From positions 1 to 64,000 of the forward strand of contig CAMZFU010000002.1 of the NCBI GenBank assembly GCA_947306185.1: 64,000 bases of DNA, written 5' to 3'. Under the pieces are notes generated by a model. It made no database searches. It was given only the letters and a program-made list of their open reading frames with translations, and had not been told where the DNA came from. A program made the position numbers and the translations under genes. Each line of letters starts with the position of its first letter. Positions within the stretch are counted from its first letter, which is position 1. Below are positions 42,587 through 52,808 of this stretch, piece by piece. The DNA comes from an uncultured Pseudomonadota bacterium. GTDB lineage: Bacteria; Pseudomonadota; Alphaproteobacteria; Rs-D84.

Positions 42587-44167
42587 CTATTCTTTACGAA
42601 TCGGATATTGACCTTCTATCAGATTCTTACGAACAATATGGTGCTTTACCTTTTGCGTACTGGTCATCGGCAAATCTTCGGTTGTCATCGCAAAATGCGT
42701 AACCCATTTGTACGATGCAACTTTTTTATTCGCCGCTGCAACCGCCGCAGACAACTTTTCCATTGTCATGCCCTCTTCTACGCTGAACACACCATATGAA
42801 ACGGTTTTATCTTTCACTTTGTGTTCAAACACCGCGACATTTTTAACACCCGGTATCGTAATGAACAATCCTTCTAATTCATCAGGATAAACGTTTTTAC
42901 CACTATCCAAAACAATCACTTGTTTTTTACGACCAGCAAAATGTAATTCGCCATTTTTATCCATTGAAACAACGTCACCAGTATTAAAGAATCCGCGTTC
43001 ATCAAATGCTTGTCTGTTCGCTTCTTCATTATTTAAATAGCCACCGAAAACCTGACGTCCACGAACCCACAAGATTCCAACCCCATCTTCATTTTTATCA
43101 CGAATTTCAACTTCGTTATTGGTTGTTGGTCCACCAAACGCGAACGGTACACGACCTTTGCAAGGTTTAGAAATACAGATTGGTCCAACGGTTTCGGTCA
43201 TACCGTACCCTTGGATAAATCCAAGGCCAAGTGCCACAAAGAAATTCTCGATTTCTGGCTTGGTCGCCGCACCACCCGCAATAAGCAACTTTGCACGCCC
43301 ACCAAATATATCCAAAATTGGTTGTTTTACCTTGTCTACGAGTTTTCCAAGCCCGATTTTGCTTAACAGTTTTTGATTCTTTATTATAAACGAGAACAAG
43401 ACCCACATATGTTTCGCCTTAATCCCATCAATAATTTTGTTACGAAATACTTCAAACAAACGCGGAACAGCCGGTATCACATGTGGACGATATTTTTTGA
43501 AATCTGCCAATATTTCTTTTGGATTGACGGTTGGTTGTAATAAAACCCCGGCACCATATTCCAATGTTGCCAATATTTCAACCGCAAAGCCAAATATATG
43601 ATACATCGGCAAAAAGCCATAAAGTATATCACCCGCCGAAATATATTCACGCATATCCAACAATGATGCCGCACATTCTACCAAATTATAATGCGTAAGC
43701 GGCACAATCTTTGGTGTTCCGGTTGAACCAGATGTAAACGACAATGTTGCAATATCTTTGTCATCTAATTTGGCCGGTTTCAATTTCGGATTCACTTCAC
43801 CATCTTTGGCCGTTATGTCAACAAATGTAAAGTTATCTGTCTTATAAAAGAAAGATTTTTCGGCACAAACGAATTTACATTTGGTTATTTGCGCCATATT
43901 ATCATATTCAAATGGTGTCAGATTAGTATCCAACAACAAAACTTTTCCACCCAAGAACCATATTGCAAACAATGTAACCGGAAATTCTGGTATATTATGC
44001 GACAATATGGCAACAACATCGCCAGCCTTGACCCCATTATCGTGTAAGGTCGCCGCACGACGCTTGACCAATTCCAGAAATCCAGAATAAGTTACCTCTT
44101 CACGAACAAGATACAGTATATCAGGCCATTTAGCCACGGTATTTTCTAAAAACTGAAACATATTCAT
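42587..44167 (-). CDS. AMP-binding acyl-CoA/acyl-ACP synthetase
   Basis: The 526-aa protein is an ANL-superfamily adenylating enzyme. It shows SFTSGSTGTPKIVPLTHYN (phosphate-binding loop), GYGMTETVGP, the adenylate-binding FNTGDVV and the hinge GRKKQVIVLDSGKNVYPDELE. The catalytic Lys lies in TSTQKVKH near the C-terminus. It is closest in feel to long-chain fatty-acid ligases and Aas-type synthetases, so it probably activates fatty acids for phospholipid use. The substrate is not proven. It is divergent from xthA. Confidence 0.9.
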   Translation of the reverse strand: MNMFQFLENTVAKWPDILYLVREEVTYSGFLELVKRRAATLHDNGVKAGDVVAILSHNIPEFPVTLFAIWFLGGKVLLLDTNLTPFEYDNMAQITKCKFVCAEKSFFYKTDNFTFVDITAKDGEVNPKLKPAKLDDKDIATLSFTSGSTGTPKIVPLTHYNLVECAASLLDMREYISAGDILYGFLPMYHIFGFAVEILATLEYGAGVLLQPTVNPKEILADFKKYRPHVIPAVPRLFEVFRNKIIDGIKAKHMWVLFSFIIKNQKLLSKIGLGKLVDKVKQPILDIFGGRAKLLIAGGAATKPEIENFFVALGLGFIQGYGMTETVGPICISKPCKGRVPFAFGGPTTNNEVEIRDKNEDGVGILWVRGRQVFGGYLNNEEANRQAFDERGFFNTGDVVSMDKNGELHFAGRKKQVIVLDSGKNVYPDELEGLFITIPGVKNVAVFEHKVKDKTVSYGVFSVEEGMTMEKLSAAVAAANKKVASYKWVTHFAMTTEDLPMTSTQKVKHHIVRKNLIEGQYPIRKE

Positions 44168-44235
44168 AATAAAAATCCTTGTTGTTTTTATAAAATCTTA
44201 CGACTATTATATTCATAAAAGGAAATTTTGCAAAT

Positions 44236-45003
44236 ATGAAAATACTAACATTAAATATTAATTCTATCCGCGCACATGCGGAATCTTTCCTGGATATATT
44301 AAAATCTGGGGAATATGATACTATTCTTGTCCAAGAATTAAAGGTAGAAACTGGCGCATTTCCGCATAATTTATTTGATGAATACGGCTATAACATCAAA
44401 GTTTTTGGCCAAAAAAGTTGGAACGGGGTTGCAACATTTTCCAAACTTTCTATTGAAGATGCCGTACGCGGAATGCCGAATTATCCAGATCCAAACGCAC
44501 GATTTTTGGAAACGGTAATAGATGGGCGGGTCCGCCTAATAAATGTATACATGCCAAATGGCGAATCCGAAGAATCACCCAAATTCCAATATAAATTAGA
44601 ATGGATGCGCGCATTTTCTGATTATATTTCGCAGTATATCGATTCCGAAGAAGCGGTTATAATTGGTGGTGATTTCAATGTTGCAATAGAAGACCGTGAT
44701 ATATGGAATCCAAAAAACTATATTGGTTCAAGCATTTCTGCACCGGCGGCACGTGAAATTATGCAATCTTGGTTAGATGCCGGATGGATGGATTCGTGGC
44801 GCAATATGCATCCAGATGATATTGGATATACTTGGTTCAGTTACCGCCAACATAGTTTGGAACACAATAACGGTTTGCGATTGGATTATTTTTTGGCAAA
44901 CAAGATTGCTCAAAAAATGATTCGCGCATGCGAAATAGACCAATGCCCACGCACCGCAGAAAAATCAACAGACCATTGTGGATTAATGATTAAATTAGAT
45001 TAA
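44236..45003 (+). CDS. xthA: Exodeoxyribonuclease III (AP endonuclease)
   Basis: The 255-aa enzyme cleaves abasic sites and trims 3' ends in base-excision repair. Motifs are TLNINSIRAHAESFLDIL, the catalytic Glu in VQELKVE, GGDFNVAIEDRDIWNP, LRLDYFLANK and the final STDHCGLMI with the Asp-His pair. Length is normal. AAAGGAAAT precedes the ATG. It overlaps the convergent addB by 4 nt. Confidence 0.96.
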   Translation: MKILTLNINSIRAHAESFLDILKSGEYDTILVQELKVETGAFPHNLFDEYGYNIKVFGQKSWNGVATFSKLSIEDAVRGMPNYPDPNARFLETVIDGRVRLINVYMPNGESEESPKFQYKLEWMRAFSDYISQYIDSEEAVIIGGDFNVAIEDRDIWNPKNYIGSSISAPAAREIMQSWLDAGWMDSWRNMHPDDIGYTWFSYRQHSLEHNNGLRLDYFLANKIAQKMIRACEIDQCPRTAEKSTDHCGLMIKLD

Positions 45004-47525
45004 TCGCGTTCTTCGGCGCGTGCGAAATCATCCACACTTTTATATTTTGGATCACTTGTTCGCAGGTATCTGTATGGTGCGCCCCCCGCAGAATACATAT
45101 TAAATAATTCTGTCACCTTATCGTATGCCGATTGCATCGCGGTTTTAGTATCTTCGATATCATATTCAATTATCTGTGTATGGTGCGCCTGTAATTGTAA
45201 AAAACGCATTATTGGTTCCGGCACATTTGTTCTATACGTGGCAAATCCGCCATTTTTCAACATTAATGCCTCTAATGGTAATTGGGGCATATTACCACTA
45301 ATTACACGTGGACGTGATGGTGCGGCACCGGTTTTAATATCCAAAACCCCACCATTCCATATTCTATCGGCACGGGCACGAACATTACGTCCGGCAATAT
45401 TTATACAACCATCTATTTCAACCGCCGCATTCGGGGTATTCGCCAACATTTCAACCGCAATTGGTGCAATCTCAACAAACCGCCGATGCCATATTGCGAG
45501 AATCAGATTATTTTTACCCAACACCGCGCGCGCGCGCGAATCCATTTCGGCAACAAGATACTCCGCCGTTGCGTTGGTTGGCGCGTGTTCCAAAACATCA
45601 TGGACCAAATTTCCAAAATCACGTGCATCTACATCGGCCCAGTAATCTTTGATTGGTCGCAAGTGTAAAATATGTTGAACATAAAATGCGTATGGATTAT
45701 GTATCAGCGTTTCTAATTCGGTAACATATACATCCGTCCAATCGGCGGGCGGTGTTGGGTCGTCATATACCAATGATTTTCCTGGAACAACATCACGCGA
45801 ACGAACCGATGACAATAGTCCACTTGCCGTATCTTTATCAACCACGCCACGGGCGGCAATAACACGCGATATAAATCGCGATTCTTGTGTTTGTACGCCA
45901 CCGGATACTTTACTGCGCAACCAATATACATCCGCACCACACGAAAGTGTCATAAAATCGAGTGCCATCAATGACACCTTGTGATTCGGTGACGGCATAC
46001 CAATTTCTGCAGATATACGTCGCGGCAACCACGGGTTTTCATACCCCAATGATGGAAACATACCTTCATTTAATCCGGTTAGTATAACAACATCCGCGGT
46101 TTGCATACGCGATTCAATTGTCCCCAATACGGTAACCGGTGCCGCATCATTCATCGGCGAACGCACCCTTATCCCTGACAATGCGTCCGCAATAAATGCA
46201 CGTGCATCCGCAATATTTACATGTATATTTTGCGCATTTAGACAATCTGATAGTTTTTTTACCGCACTCCAAATTTGTATTGAAACAGAATCGTCTATCA
46301 AAAATTTCGGTGACATTTGGGAATAAAATCTTTCGACAATTTCGGCAACAGCATTAAACAAATCGAAATTCATACCAGTATAAATATCTTCAAATGCGGT
46401 ACTGTCTGTTTCTATCCAATCATCAAAAAGATTTAAAACCGCCCTGCCCGCGGGGGTCAATGTTCCCGGGGTTCCCCCCGAAAAATCTGCCACAATTTTG
46501 CGACGATTAAATTCGGTCATTAAACGCTGATTTCCCGCCGCATCGGGTGTAATAATTAAAACCGTTTTATTTTCTTTTACCGCACGCGCCGCGATTTCCG
46601 CCGCAGTCGCAGCTTCTTCTGATTCACGGTTTGTTTCAATTAAATGACAAGTGTTAAGATTATATTCAGAATCATTTAGAAATTCATTTCCAAACGCAAT
46701 ATTCATAAAATCTATATGTGACGGTCCAACATCTATTTCGCGCACATCAGATGGTGTTATACCAACATCAGACAAAAACATATATTCGGAATAATATGGA
46801 TTTGTATCTAATCTAAAATCTTCAACCCGGCCTGATATTTTTCCAGACAATATAATTCGACCATTTTGTAATTCTGCAATAACTGTCATAAGTTTTCTTG
46901 TAACCGGAACACTTGCGGTGGAACCACATACCACAACCAATGAATCATCAACCGGTAATTTTCTTACATAATCGCACCACGCGTATACGGCGGAATTTCT
47001 GAACTTGGTTTCAGTATCGCGTCCATTGAATATTTCTTTATCAACCTGTGACAGCACCGACAGAATCTGCGATTTATCGCGGAAATGCGATGCATAGCGA
47101 TCATCAATCAACGAATTCCAATCTATATCAGATATATTCTTACCGCTGTTTTCAAGGTAATCTTGCATAGTTATTAATGTGCGTGCAACCGGTATTGCAG
47201 ATGACATATTTTTTATACTTGGCAATTTAGAAAGTATATATGCCATTGTAACAACACGTTCTTGGACGGAAACGGTCGATGCGTTTTCAATATCTTCGAT
47301 ATCTTCACCTTCAAGCCCAACCCCAAGTGGAACTATTTTTGGTAAAATGCATGCATGGCCGATTTTATCGACAATCATTTTTTCTATGGTGCGTGCGGCA
47401 CGACGACTTGGCACAAAAATCAAAATCTTTGGTAAATCGATTTTTGATTCGCAAATAATATGCCAAAGTCCGTCCAGCATTCGTGCCGGATTAGAAACAC
47501 AAAAAACATTATTATTTAATGCCAA
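45000..47525 (-). CDS. addB: Double-strand break repair protein AddB
   Basis: AddB (841 aa) forms with AddA the helicase-nuclease that processes broken DNA ends for RecA. The N-terminal helicase-like region begins with FVPSRRAARTIEKM, in which the Walker A is degenerate, as in alphaproteobacterial AddB. Further recognisable parts are VVILTGLNEGMFPSLGYENP and the C-terminal PD-(D/E)XK nuclease with GGVLDIKTGAAPSRPRV. addA is not in the window, although it usually follows. It overlaps engB by 14 nt. Confidence 0.92.
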   Translation of the reverse strand: MALNNNVFCVSNPARMLDGLWHIICESKIDLPKILIFVPSRRAARTIEKMIVDKIGHACILPKIVPLGVGLEGEDIEDIENASTVSVQERVVTMAYILSKLPSIKNMSSAIPVARTLITMQDYLENSGKNISDIDWNSLIDDRYASHFRDKSQILSVLSQVDKEIFNGRDTETKFRNSAVYAWCDYVRKLPVDDSLVVVCGSTASVPVTRKLMTVIAELQNGRIILSGKISGRVEDFRLDTNPYYSEYMFLSDVGITPSDVREIDVGPSHIDFMNIAFGNEFLNDSEYNLNTCHLIETNRESEEAATAAEIAARAVKENKTVLIITPDAAGNQRLMTEFNRRKIVADFSGGTPGTLTPAGRAVLNLFDDWIETDSTAFEDIYTGMNFDLFNAVAEIVERFYSQMSPKFLIDDSVSIQIWSAVKKLSDCLNAQNIHVNIADARAFIADALSGIRVRSPMNDAAPVTVLGTIESRMQTADVVILTGLNEGMFPSLGYENPWLPRRISAEIGMPSPNHKVSLMALDFMTLSCGADVYWLRSKVSGGVQTQESRFISRVIAARGVVDKDTASGLLSSVRSRDVVPGKSLVYDDPTPPADWTDVYVTELETLIHNPYAFYVQHILHLRPIKDYWADVDARDFGNLVHDVLEHAPTNATAEYLVAEMDSRARAVLGKNNLILAIWHRRFVEIAPIAVEMLANTPNAAVEIDGCINIAGRNVRARADRIWNGGVLDIKTGAAPSRPRVISGNMPQLPLEALMLKNGGFATYRTNVPEPIMRFLQLQAHHTQIIEYDIEDTKTAMQSAYDKVTELFNMYSAGGAPYRYLRTSDPKYKSVDDFARAEERD

Positions 47526-48066
47526 TGATTGCCCTTATGGTATCAAGTCCATGTTTCTTTTCTGCGGATGTTTCCAAAACATCCGCAACCATTGCCGGGT
47601 GCACATCATAATCAATTTTAACCTGATTAACTTCACGAACGCGTTTATCTTTTTTGGTATATATAACCTGATAAGAAATACCGTTTGCATCACAAAAATG
47701 CATCAAATCCAAATCAGATGTTTTTGGTCCGATACGCGAATCGATTAATACAAACAATCTTTTAAGTTGCCGACGCGTTGTTATATATTCTTGAAAACGT
47801 ATCATCCATTTTTCCGCATCAACCTTGGACACACGTGCATACCCATAACCCGGCAAATCAACAATAGAAATTCTATCGTCAATATTGAACATATTTAACG
47901 TTTGTGTACGCCCCGGTGTATTTGATGTGCGTGCAACCGGCGCCCCAACAATCGCGTTTATAAGTGATGATTTACCAACATTACTGCGTCCTGCGAACGC
48001 GTATTCAGAAAACTGTGTTTCTGGTAAATCGCATACTTTATCAAAAGCGCCAACAAATTTTATCAT
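47512..48066 (-). CDS. engB: Ribosome biogenesis GTPase EngB (YihA)
   Basis: EngB (184 aa) is a small GTPase needed for 50S subunit maturation. It has the G1 motif FAGRSNVGKSSLINAI, G2/G3 with TSNTPGRTQTLN and VDLPGYGYA, and G4 TKKDK. Length is normal. Its start shares one base with the rsmI stop and its end runs 14 nt into addB, so rsmI-engB-addB form one unit. Confidence 0.96.
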   Translation of the reverse strand: MIKFVGAFDKVCDLPETQFSEYAFAGRSNVGKSSLINAIVGAPVARTSNTPGRTQTLNMFNIDDRISIVDLPGYGYARVSKVDAEKWMIRFQEYITTRRQLKRLFVLIDSRIGPKTSDLDLMHFCDANGISYQVIYTKKDKRVREVNQVKIDYDVHPAMVADVLETSAEKKHGLDTIRAIIGIK

Positions 48067-48860
48067 TACTTTTTGTCCCGTTTTAATAATCTGTTATATG
48101 CTTCTTTTTTTGATATCCCCGCACGCATTGCTAAATCTGCCGCCGCCCCCTTGGTTGATGACGCCGCAACATCATTCACAATTTCACTAATCTCATCATC
48201 AGACATTTTATGTTCTGGCGCTGGCGCAACAACAATAACTATTTCCCCACGCACATCGTCCATATTAATCAAATCCGCCGGATATCCAATTATGGCCTGT
48301 TCATGTATTTTTGTTATTTCGCGAACAATAGCAATTTGCCGTTCGGGCATAACACGTGCAATCGCCGCGATTGTGTTTTTAACCCGATTCGGACTTTCGT
48401 AATAAACTATGGTATGACGTATCTTGTTGTCATCCCGCAATTTCTTTTCATCAAAAAATCCACAAAATGTAAATCTATCTGTTGGGAAACCACTTAACAC
48501 CAACCCAGATATAACCGCCGTCGGCCCCGGCACAACAAAAACCGGCACCCCAGCATCGCGCGCCGCACGAACAACACGAAAACCCGGATCACTTATTCCC
48601 GGCATTCCCGCATCAGAAACAACCGCAATGGCCGCACCACCACGTACCCGTTCGACCAGTCCGCCAATAACATCACGTTCATTATGTTCATGACAAGACA
48701 CACGTGGCGTTTTTATATCAAAATGCGACGCGATTTTACCAAACACGCGCGTATCTTCGGCGGCAACCAAATCAACACCTTTCAGTACCTCTATCGCACG
48801 TGGCGACATATCCGATAAATTTCCAATTGGTGTGCCAACAATGTAAAAGCCCGTTTGCAT
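48066..48860 (-). CDS. rsmI: 16S rRNA 2'-O-ribose C1402 methyltransferase RsmI
   Basis: RsmI (264 aa) methylates the ribose of C1402 in the decoding centre. The tetrapyrrole-methylase fold begins YIVGTPIGNLSDMSPRA and continues with AAEDTR, SDAGMPGISDPGF and VVPGPTAVISGLVLSGFPTD. The C-terminal helical domain ends KKEAYNRLLKRDKK. It is divergent from the lpoA-like gene, the same arrangement as rsmI-lpoA in many gammaproteobacteria. Confidence 0.96.
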   Translation of the reverse strand: MQTGFYIVGTPIGNLSDMSPRAIEVLKGVDLVAAEDTRVFGKIASHFDIKTPRVSCHEHNERDVIGGLVERVRGGAAIAVVSDAGMPGISDPGFRVVRAARDAGVPVFVVPGPTAVISGLVLSGFPTDRFTFCGFFDEKKLRDDNKIRHTIVYYESPNRVKNTIAAIARVMPERQIAIVREITKIHEQAIIGYPADLINMDDVRGEIVIVVAPAPEHKMSDDEISEIVNDVAASSTKGAAADLAMRAGISKKEAYNRLLKRDKK

Positions 48861-48896
48861 TTATCAATCCTTTATAGTAAAATAATACAGAATAAA

Positions 48897-50504
48897 ATGG
48901 ATTTTTCAATGCATATTATAACAAGATTACTTGGTTTTATGGTTTTGTTGGCCACACTTGCGGGGTGCGGTGGTGGCAACAGTCATTGGTATTCCGAGAC
49001 CGATAATGAGCCCGTCGGAATGCCCGCCGAATTACAATACGGCACATTTAGTGCGGGACTATACGGCACATCTGACACACATACTATCGCGGTATTATTA
49101 CCAACCAGTGGTCCCAAGGCCACAATTGGTAAAACAATATTACCCGCGATAGAGGCGGCATATATGCAATTTGCCCCATCAGAACTACAAATGAGTTTTT
49201 ATGATACCGGTACCGAAGACGTGTCCCAGGTTATTCAGACGGCGGTTGCATCAAATCCAGAAGTTATAATTGGACCTGTTTTTGCCGAAAATGCACGTAT
49301 TTTACGTGAAGTAAAACCATCTGATATTCCAGCGCTTTCATTCACATCGGATACATCCGCGGTTGGGAACGGTGTATTTAGTATGGCGGTCATTCCATCT
49401 AATACTATTGAGGCCACCCTGCAGGAAATGAATTCAATGGGCGCAAAAAGTTTCATTATATTGGCACCAAATAATGCATCGGGACGTGTAATGGCCGGCA
49501 CTGCACAATACATCAGTGACGTGTACAATATAAATAATGTTGGTATATTCTATTATAATGAACGTAATACCGATTCTATCAAGAACGCCGCAATGGAAGC
49601 GACCATGTACACGGCAAGGAACTCCGCAAATACACGCGCCAAGGAAATATTATCTGCGATACTAAATCATGAAAACCTGTCCCCGGTGGAAAAGTCATCT
49701 TTGATACGACAACTTGAACGTATAAACCGCACAGATACGCTGGGGAATTTGCCATACGATTCGGTGTTATTCTTGGGTAATTCAGATGATTCTAAATCAT
49801 TGGCATCGTTCTTGCGATATTACGGACTTGGGGTACGTGACGCACAATTCTATGGAACCCCAATGTGGGAAGAAGGCAATATCGCATCAGACCTGACCAT
49901 GACAGGATCTGTTTTTGCAACATTACCTGAAATACCATCTAACTTTTCAACCGTATATGAATCTGCGGCAACGGTGAATCCATCACGTATGGCGGCAATT
50001 GGGTATGATGCCACAATACTTGCAATCGGCGCCGTATATTCACAAAACGGTGTGGCCCCATATCTGATGAATGCCGGGGGATATATCGGTGCAAATGGAT
50101 TGTTTAGATTGCGTCCAAATGGATTAAATGAACGTGCAATGCAAATTGTCCGATTAAACGGTGATGGCACAACAACGGTTGCCAAAACACCTGTATCTGC
50201 ATTTACCATACCGATTTACAAAACAAATATTGTGAACTTATCACCGGCCAGTGAAATGTCATTAGTAACGTCGGGTGTAAATCCAATGGATTATATAAAT
50301 ATTCCGGAACGTTTCCGTGGTAAATATCGTGCGAAAACATATACCCCGACAAAAACAACGACCAATTCAACACCTGCGTTTGAAACGGTAACCATTTTAC
50401 CCAAGAATGAAGATGACTTTTCTATTACCGCAGAAAACTATAAACCCGTGCCACTTGAAAGTGTAAGTCGTACGTACATAGATTCTGTTGAGGTTTCAGA
50501 ATAA
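48897..50504 (+). CDS. LpoA-like penicillin-binding protein activator (lipoprotein)
   Basis: The 535-aa protein has a signal peptide with lipobox LATLAGC and should be lipid-anchored. The body is a type I periplasmic-binding-protein fold: IAVLLPTSGPKATIGKTILP, VIIGPVFAENARILRE and the later FYGTPMWEE. LpoA in E. coli activates PBP1A from the outer membrane; alphaproteobacterial relatives are less studied. The divergent rsmI neighbour supports the assignment. Both Met at 48897 and 48909 fit; I chose the first. A Thr/Ser-rich C-terminal tail (about 480-535) is poorly conserved. Confidence 0.82.
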   Translation: MDFSMHIITRLLGFMVLLATLAGCGGGNSHWYSETDNEPVGMPAELQYGTFSAGLYGTSDTHTIAVLLPTSGPKATIGKTILPAIEAAYMQFAPSELQMSFYDTGTEDVSQVIQTAVASNPEVIIGPVFAENARILREVKPSDIPALSFTSDTSAVGNGVFSMAVIPSNTIEATLQEMNSMGAKSFIILAPNNASGRVMAGTAQYISDVYNINNVGIFYYNERNTDSIKNAAMEATMYTARNSANTRAKEILSAILNHENLSPVEKSSLIRQLERINRTDTLGNLPYDSVLFLGNSDDSKSLASFLRYYGLGVRDAQFYGTPMWEEGNIASDLTMTGSVFATLPEIPSNFSTVYESAATVNPSRMAAIGYDATILAIGAVYSQNGVAPYLMNAGGYIGANGLFRLRPNGLNERAMQIVRLNGDGTTTVAKTPVSAFTIPIYKTNIVNLSPASEMSLVTSGVNPMDYINIPERFRGKYRAKTYTPTKTTTNSTPAFETVTILPKNEDDFSITAENYKPVPLESVSRTYIDSVEVSE

Positions 50505-50515
50505 TGGGGGAATAC

Positions 50516-50782
50516 ATGGTAAAAAAGAAAAAAAGTTACAAGATTTTAATCGTATGCGTTGCGACCGCTGTTATAGCAGCGCTTGTGACATGGTATGCCA
50601 CGCGCAGATATTATATAAACTTGTATGAATCAGATTATGAAACGACCATGGCATGCAAAGACAATGCAAGCCCAGATATAAACGGTTGCTGTCCAGGGGA
50701 AGAATTAAAAGATATGGGCGAACAAGGATTTAATTGTTGTCCATTGGATGGTGGCGATTGTTTCCCACCAATTATGAAATAA
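50516..50782 (+). CDS. Small membrane-anchored Cys-rich protein
   Basis: The 88-aa protein has a basic N-terminus (residues 2-8), one transmembrane helix (about 10-28), and a periplasmic tail with seven Cys in NGCCPGEELKD, FNCCPLDGGDC and earlier MACKD. The paired Cys-Cys-Pro motifs suggest disulfides or metal binding. I know no family. It follows the lpoA-like gene by 11 bp and converges on pyk. The ATG at 50516 follows GGGGGA; an ATG four codons earlier overlaps the previous stop. Confidence 0.65.
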   Translation: MVKKKKSYKILIVCVATAVIAALVTWYATRRYYINLYESDYETTMACKDNASPDINGCCPGEELKDMGEQGFNCCPLDGGDCFPPIMK

Positions 50783-50786
50783 ATTG

Positions 50787-52157
50787 TTAATCTAAACTGT
50801 GCAAACTGACCTGGTCTTGATCAACAATAACAATTTGTTTTGATTCGATACCCATAATATGCGCAACCGCGAATGCATCGCGCTGTGCGAACAAATCCGG
50901 CATATACACTGGTGCGACCCCACGCAAAACACATAATTGATTTGCGATTAATTTATCATCGCATACGGCAATAATTGGTACATCTGGACGACGACATGCA
51001 ATTTCCGTGGTTGAAATAGTATCACGCGCAAAAACAACTATCGCCCCCGCATGATTTAGAAACGCCATCGAAGAAACCGAACGCGACCAATCATTTTCCG
51101 GTGCATTTTCCGATCTTACCCAATCATTTGGATTCGCCATCGCATCCGCATCAGAATAAGACAAAATCTTACCCATTGTTTCAATAACATTTACCGGATT
51201 AGAACCGATTGTTGTTTCTTCAGATGTCATTGTTGAATCAACACGCAAATATGCCGCATTGGCGACATCACTTATTTCTGCACGCGTTGGAAATTCATTT
51301 TCAACCATTGACCCCAACATTTGCGTTGCCATAATTACCGGCCGATTTAGACGCCGACATTCACGAATGATATGACGTGATATTGCGGGCACCTGTTCAT
51401 ACGGTAATTCAACCGCCAAATCGCCACGCGCAATCATAATTCCATCGGCAATAGATGCAATATCTGCGATTTTTTCAACGGCCATTTTGCGTTCAATTTT
51501 TGCCATAATTTTAATCGGCCGTGATGTACGCGCGGTTATAAAATCACGAACTTCGGCAATATCTTCGGGGCGTTGCACAAAAGAAACCGCCACCCAATCA
51601 GGATCTTTGGTTATCGCATATTCCAAATCTGCCCTATCCTTTTCGGTCAGCACGGATGTTTTTACATCTGTATCCGGCAAATTGAATCCGCGGCGCGACC
51701 AAATTTCTGTTCCACGAATCACCTTGGTACGAATCGCATTAGGCGTAACATCGGTAACCTGCATTTCGATTTTGCCATCGTTTAATAATATCCGGTCCCC
51801 CACCCCAAGTGATTGTATTACATCCATATCCGGTAATTGAACACGATTCGCATTTCCAGGTGTTTCATCGGTATCAAATGTAAATGTTTGCCCTGGTCTA
51901 ATTTGATATTTTTCTTCGGTTGCAAAATTACCAATACGATGTTTGGGGCCCTGTAAATCAATCATAACCCCAACCGGCATATTCAATTCATCAGATATTT
52001 TTCTAATCAAATCGATTTTATGTCCCTGGGTATCACCTGTATCATGACTAAAATTTATACGACAAACATTAACCCCGGTTGAAATCATCTGTTTCAACAC
52101 GCGTTCTGTTTCACAACTTGGGCCCACAGACGCGGTAATCTTGGTGAATCTTGCCAT
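50787..52157 (-). CDS. pyk: Pyruvate kinase
   Basis: Pyruvate kinase (456 aa) makes ATP and pyruvate from phosphoenolpyruvate, the last step of glycolysis. The barrel shows RINFSHDTGDTQGH, MIDLQGPKHRIGNF, the active-site Lys in IMAKIERKMAVEKI, GIMIARGDLAVELP and ATQMLGSM. The C-terminal domain is present. Some positions differ slightly from the usual (GDLAVE for GDLGVE, QMLGSM for QMLESM). It stands alone, divergent from gapR. Confidence 0.95.
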   Translation of the reverse strand: MARFTKITASVGPSCETERVLKQMISTGVNVCRINFSHDTGDTQGHKIDLIRKISDELNMPVGVMIDLQGPKHRIGNFATEEKYQIRPGQTFTFDTDETPGNANRVQLPDMDVIQSLGVGDRILLNDGKIEMQVTDVTPNAIRTKVIRGTEIWSRRGFNLPDTDVKTSVLTEKDRADLEYAITKDPDWVAVSFVQRPEDIAEVRDFITARTSRPIKIMAKIERKMAVEKIADIASIADGIMIARGDLAVELPYEQVPAISRHIIRECRRLNRPVIMATQMLGSMVENEFPTRAEISDVANAAYLRVDSTMTSEETTIGSNPVNVIETMGKILSYSDADAMANPNDWVRSENAPENDWSRSVSSMAFLNHAGAIVVFARDTISTTEIACRRPDVPIIAVCDDKLIANQLCVLRGVAPVYMPDLFAQRDAFAVAHIMGIESKQIVIVDQDQVSLHSLD

Positions 52158-52241
52158 TTTTACAATCTCTCGTGTTTTTGTTGATTTTTATGTTTTATGG
52201 TATATCATAAAAAGCGGAACTTAACAAGGGGAAAACATAAT

Positions 52242-52490
52242 ATGAAAAACGCAAATCATGGCAGTTTTGACAACCAACAATTACTTAGCATAATTGAACG
52301 TATTGAAAAGTTAAACGAGGATACCGCCGCTATTGCTGCTGATATCAAAGAAATATACAGCGAAGCAAAATCCGCAGGGTATGACCCAAAATATATTCGG
52401 CAAATGATACGTCTGCGTAAAATGGATCCAGATGAATTGGACGAAACAGACGAATTGACACAAATGTACCGTACCGCACTTGGTTTATAA
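52242..52490 (+). CDS. gapR: Nucleoid-associated protein GapR (DUF2312)
   Basis: The 82-aa protein is the GapR/DUF2312 family member. A long helix has the conserved IIERIEKLNEDTAAIAADIK, followed by EIYSEAKSAGYDPKYIRQMI and the final RLRKMDPDELDE. GapR binds overtwisted AT-rich DNA ahead of forks and RNA polymerase in Caulobacter. The family is almost limited to Alphaproteobacteria, so it is good evidence for the lineage. AAGGGG precedes the ATG at 52242. Confidence 0.93.
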   Translation: MKNANHGSFDNQQLLSIIERIEKLNEDTAAIAADIKEIYSEAKSAGYDPKYIRQMIRLRKMDPDELDETDELTQMYRTALGL

Positions 52491-52493
52491 GGT

Positions 52494-52808
52494 ATGAAGA
52501 GATTCACCAAAAACGTTGAAAATTTTACATGCGCCCATTGTGGCGCATCAGTAATTGGCGATGGATATACCAACCATTGCCCTAAATGTTTGTGGTCACG
52601 TCATGTTGATGAAAATCCGGGGGACCGTGCATCAACATGTGGTGGCATGATGGCGCCAATTTCCGCAACCCCATCCAGTGATGGTTATATAATTACACAT
52701 AAATGTGAAAAGTGTGGAAAAACGATTCGTCAACACGCATCTGAAAAAGATGATATTGATACAATTATTTCAATATCATCAAATCCAGATTTTATTTTCG
52801 GTAAATAA
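52494..52808 (+). CDS. RNHCP domain protein
   Basis: The 104-aa protein matches the RNHCP domain: FTCAHCGASV, NHCPKCLWSRHVDE, PGDRASTCGGMM and HKCEKCGKTIRQHA. The four Cys pairs suggest a zinc ribbon. The domain is named after its RNHCP motif and has no established role. It lies 3 bp after gapR and ends one base before the convergent pyrG. Confidence 0.85.
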   Translation: MKRFTKNVENFTCAHCGASVIGDGYTNHCPKCLWSRHVDENPGDRASTCGGMMAPISATPSSDGYIITHKCEKCGKTIRQHASEKDDIDTIISISSNPDFIFGK

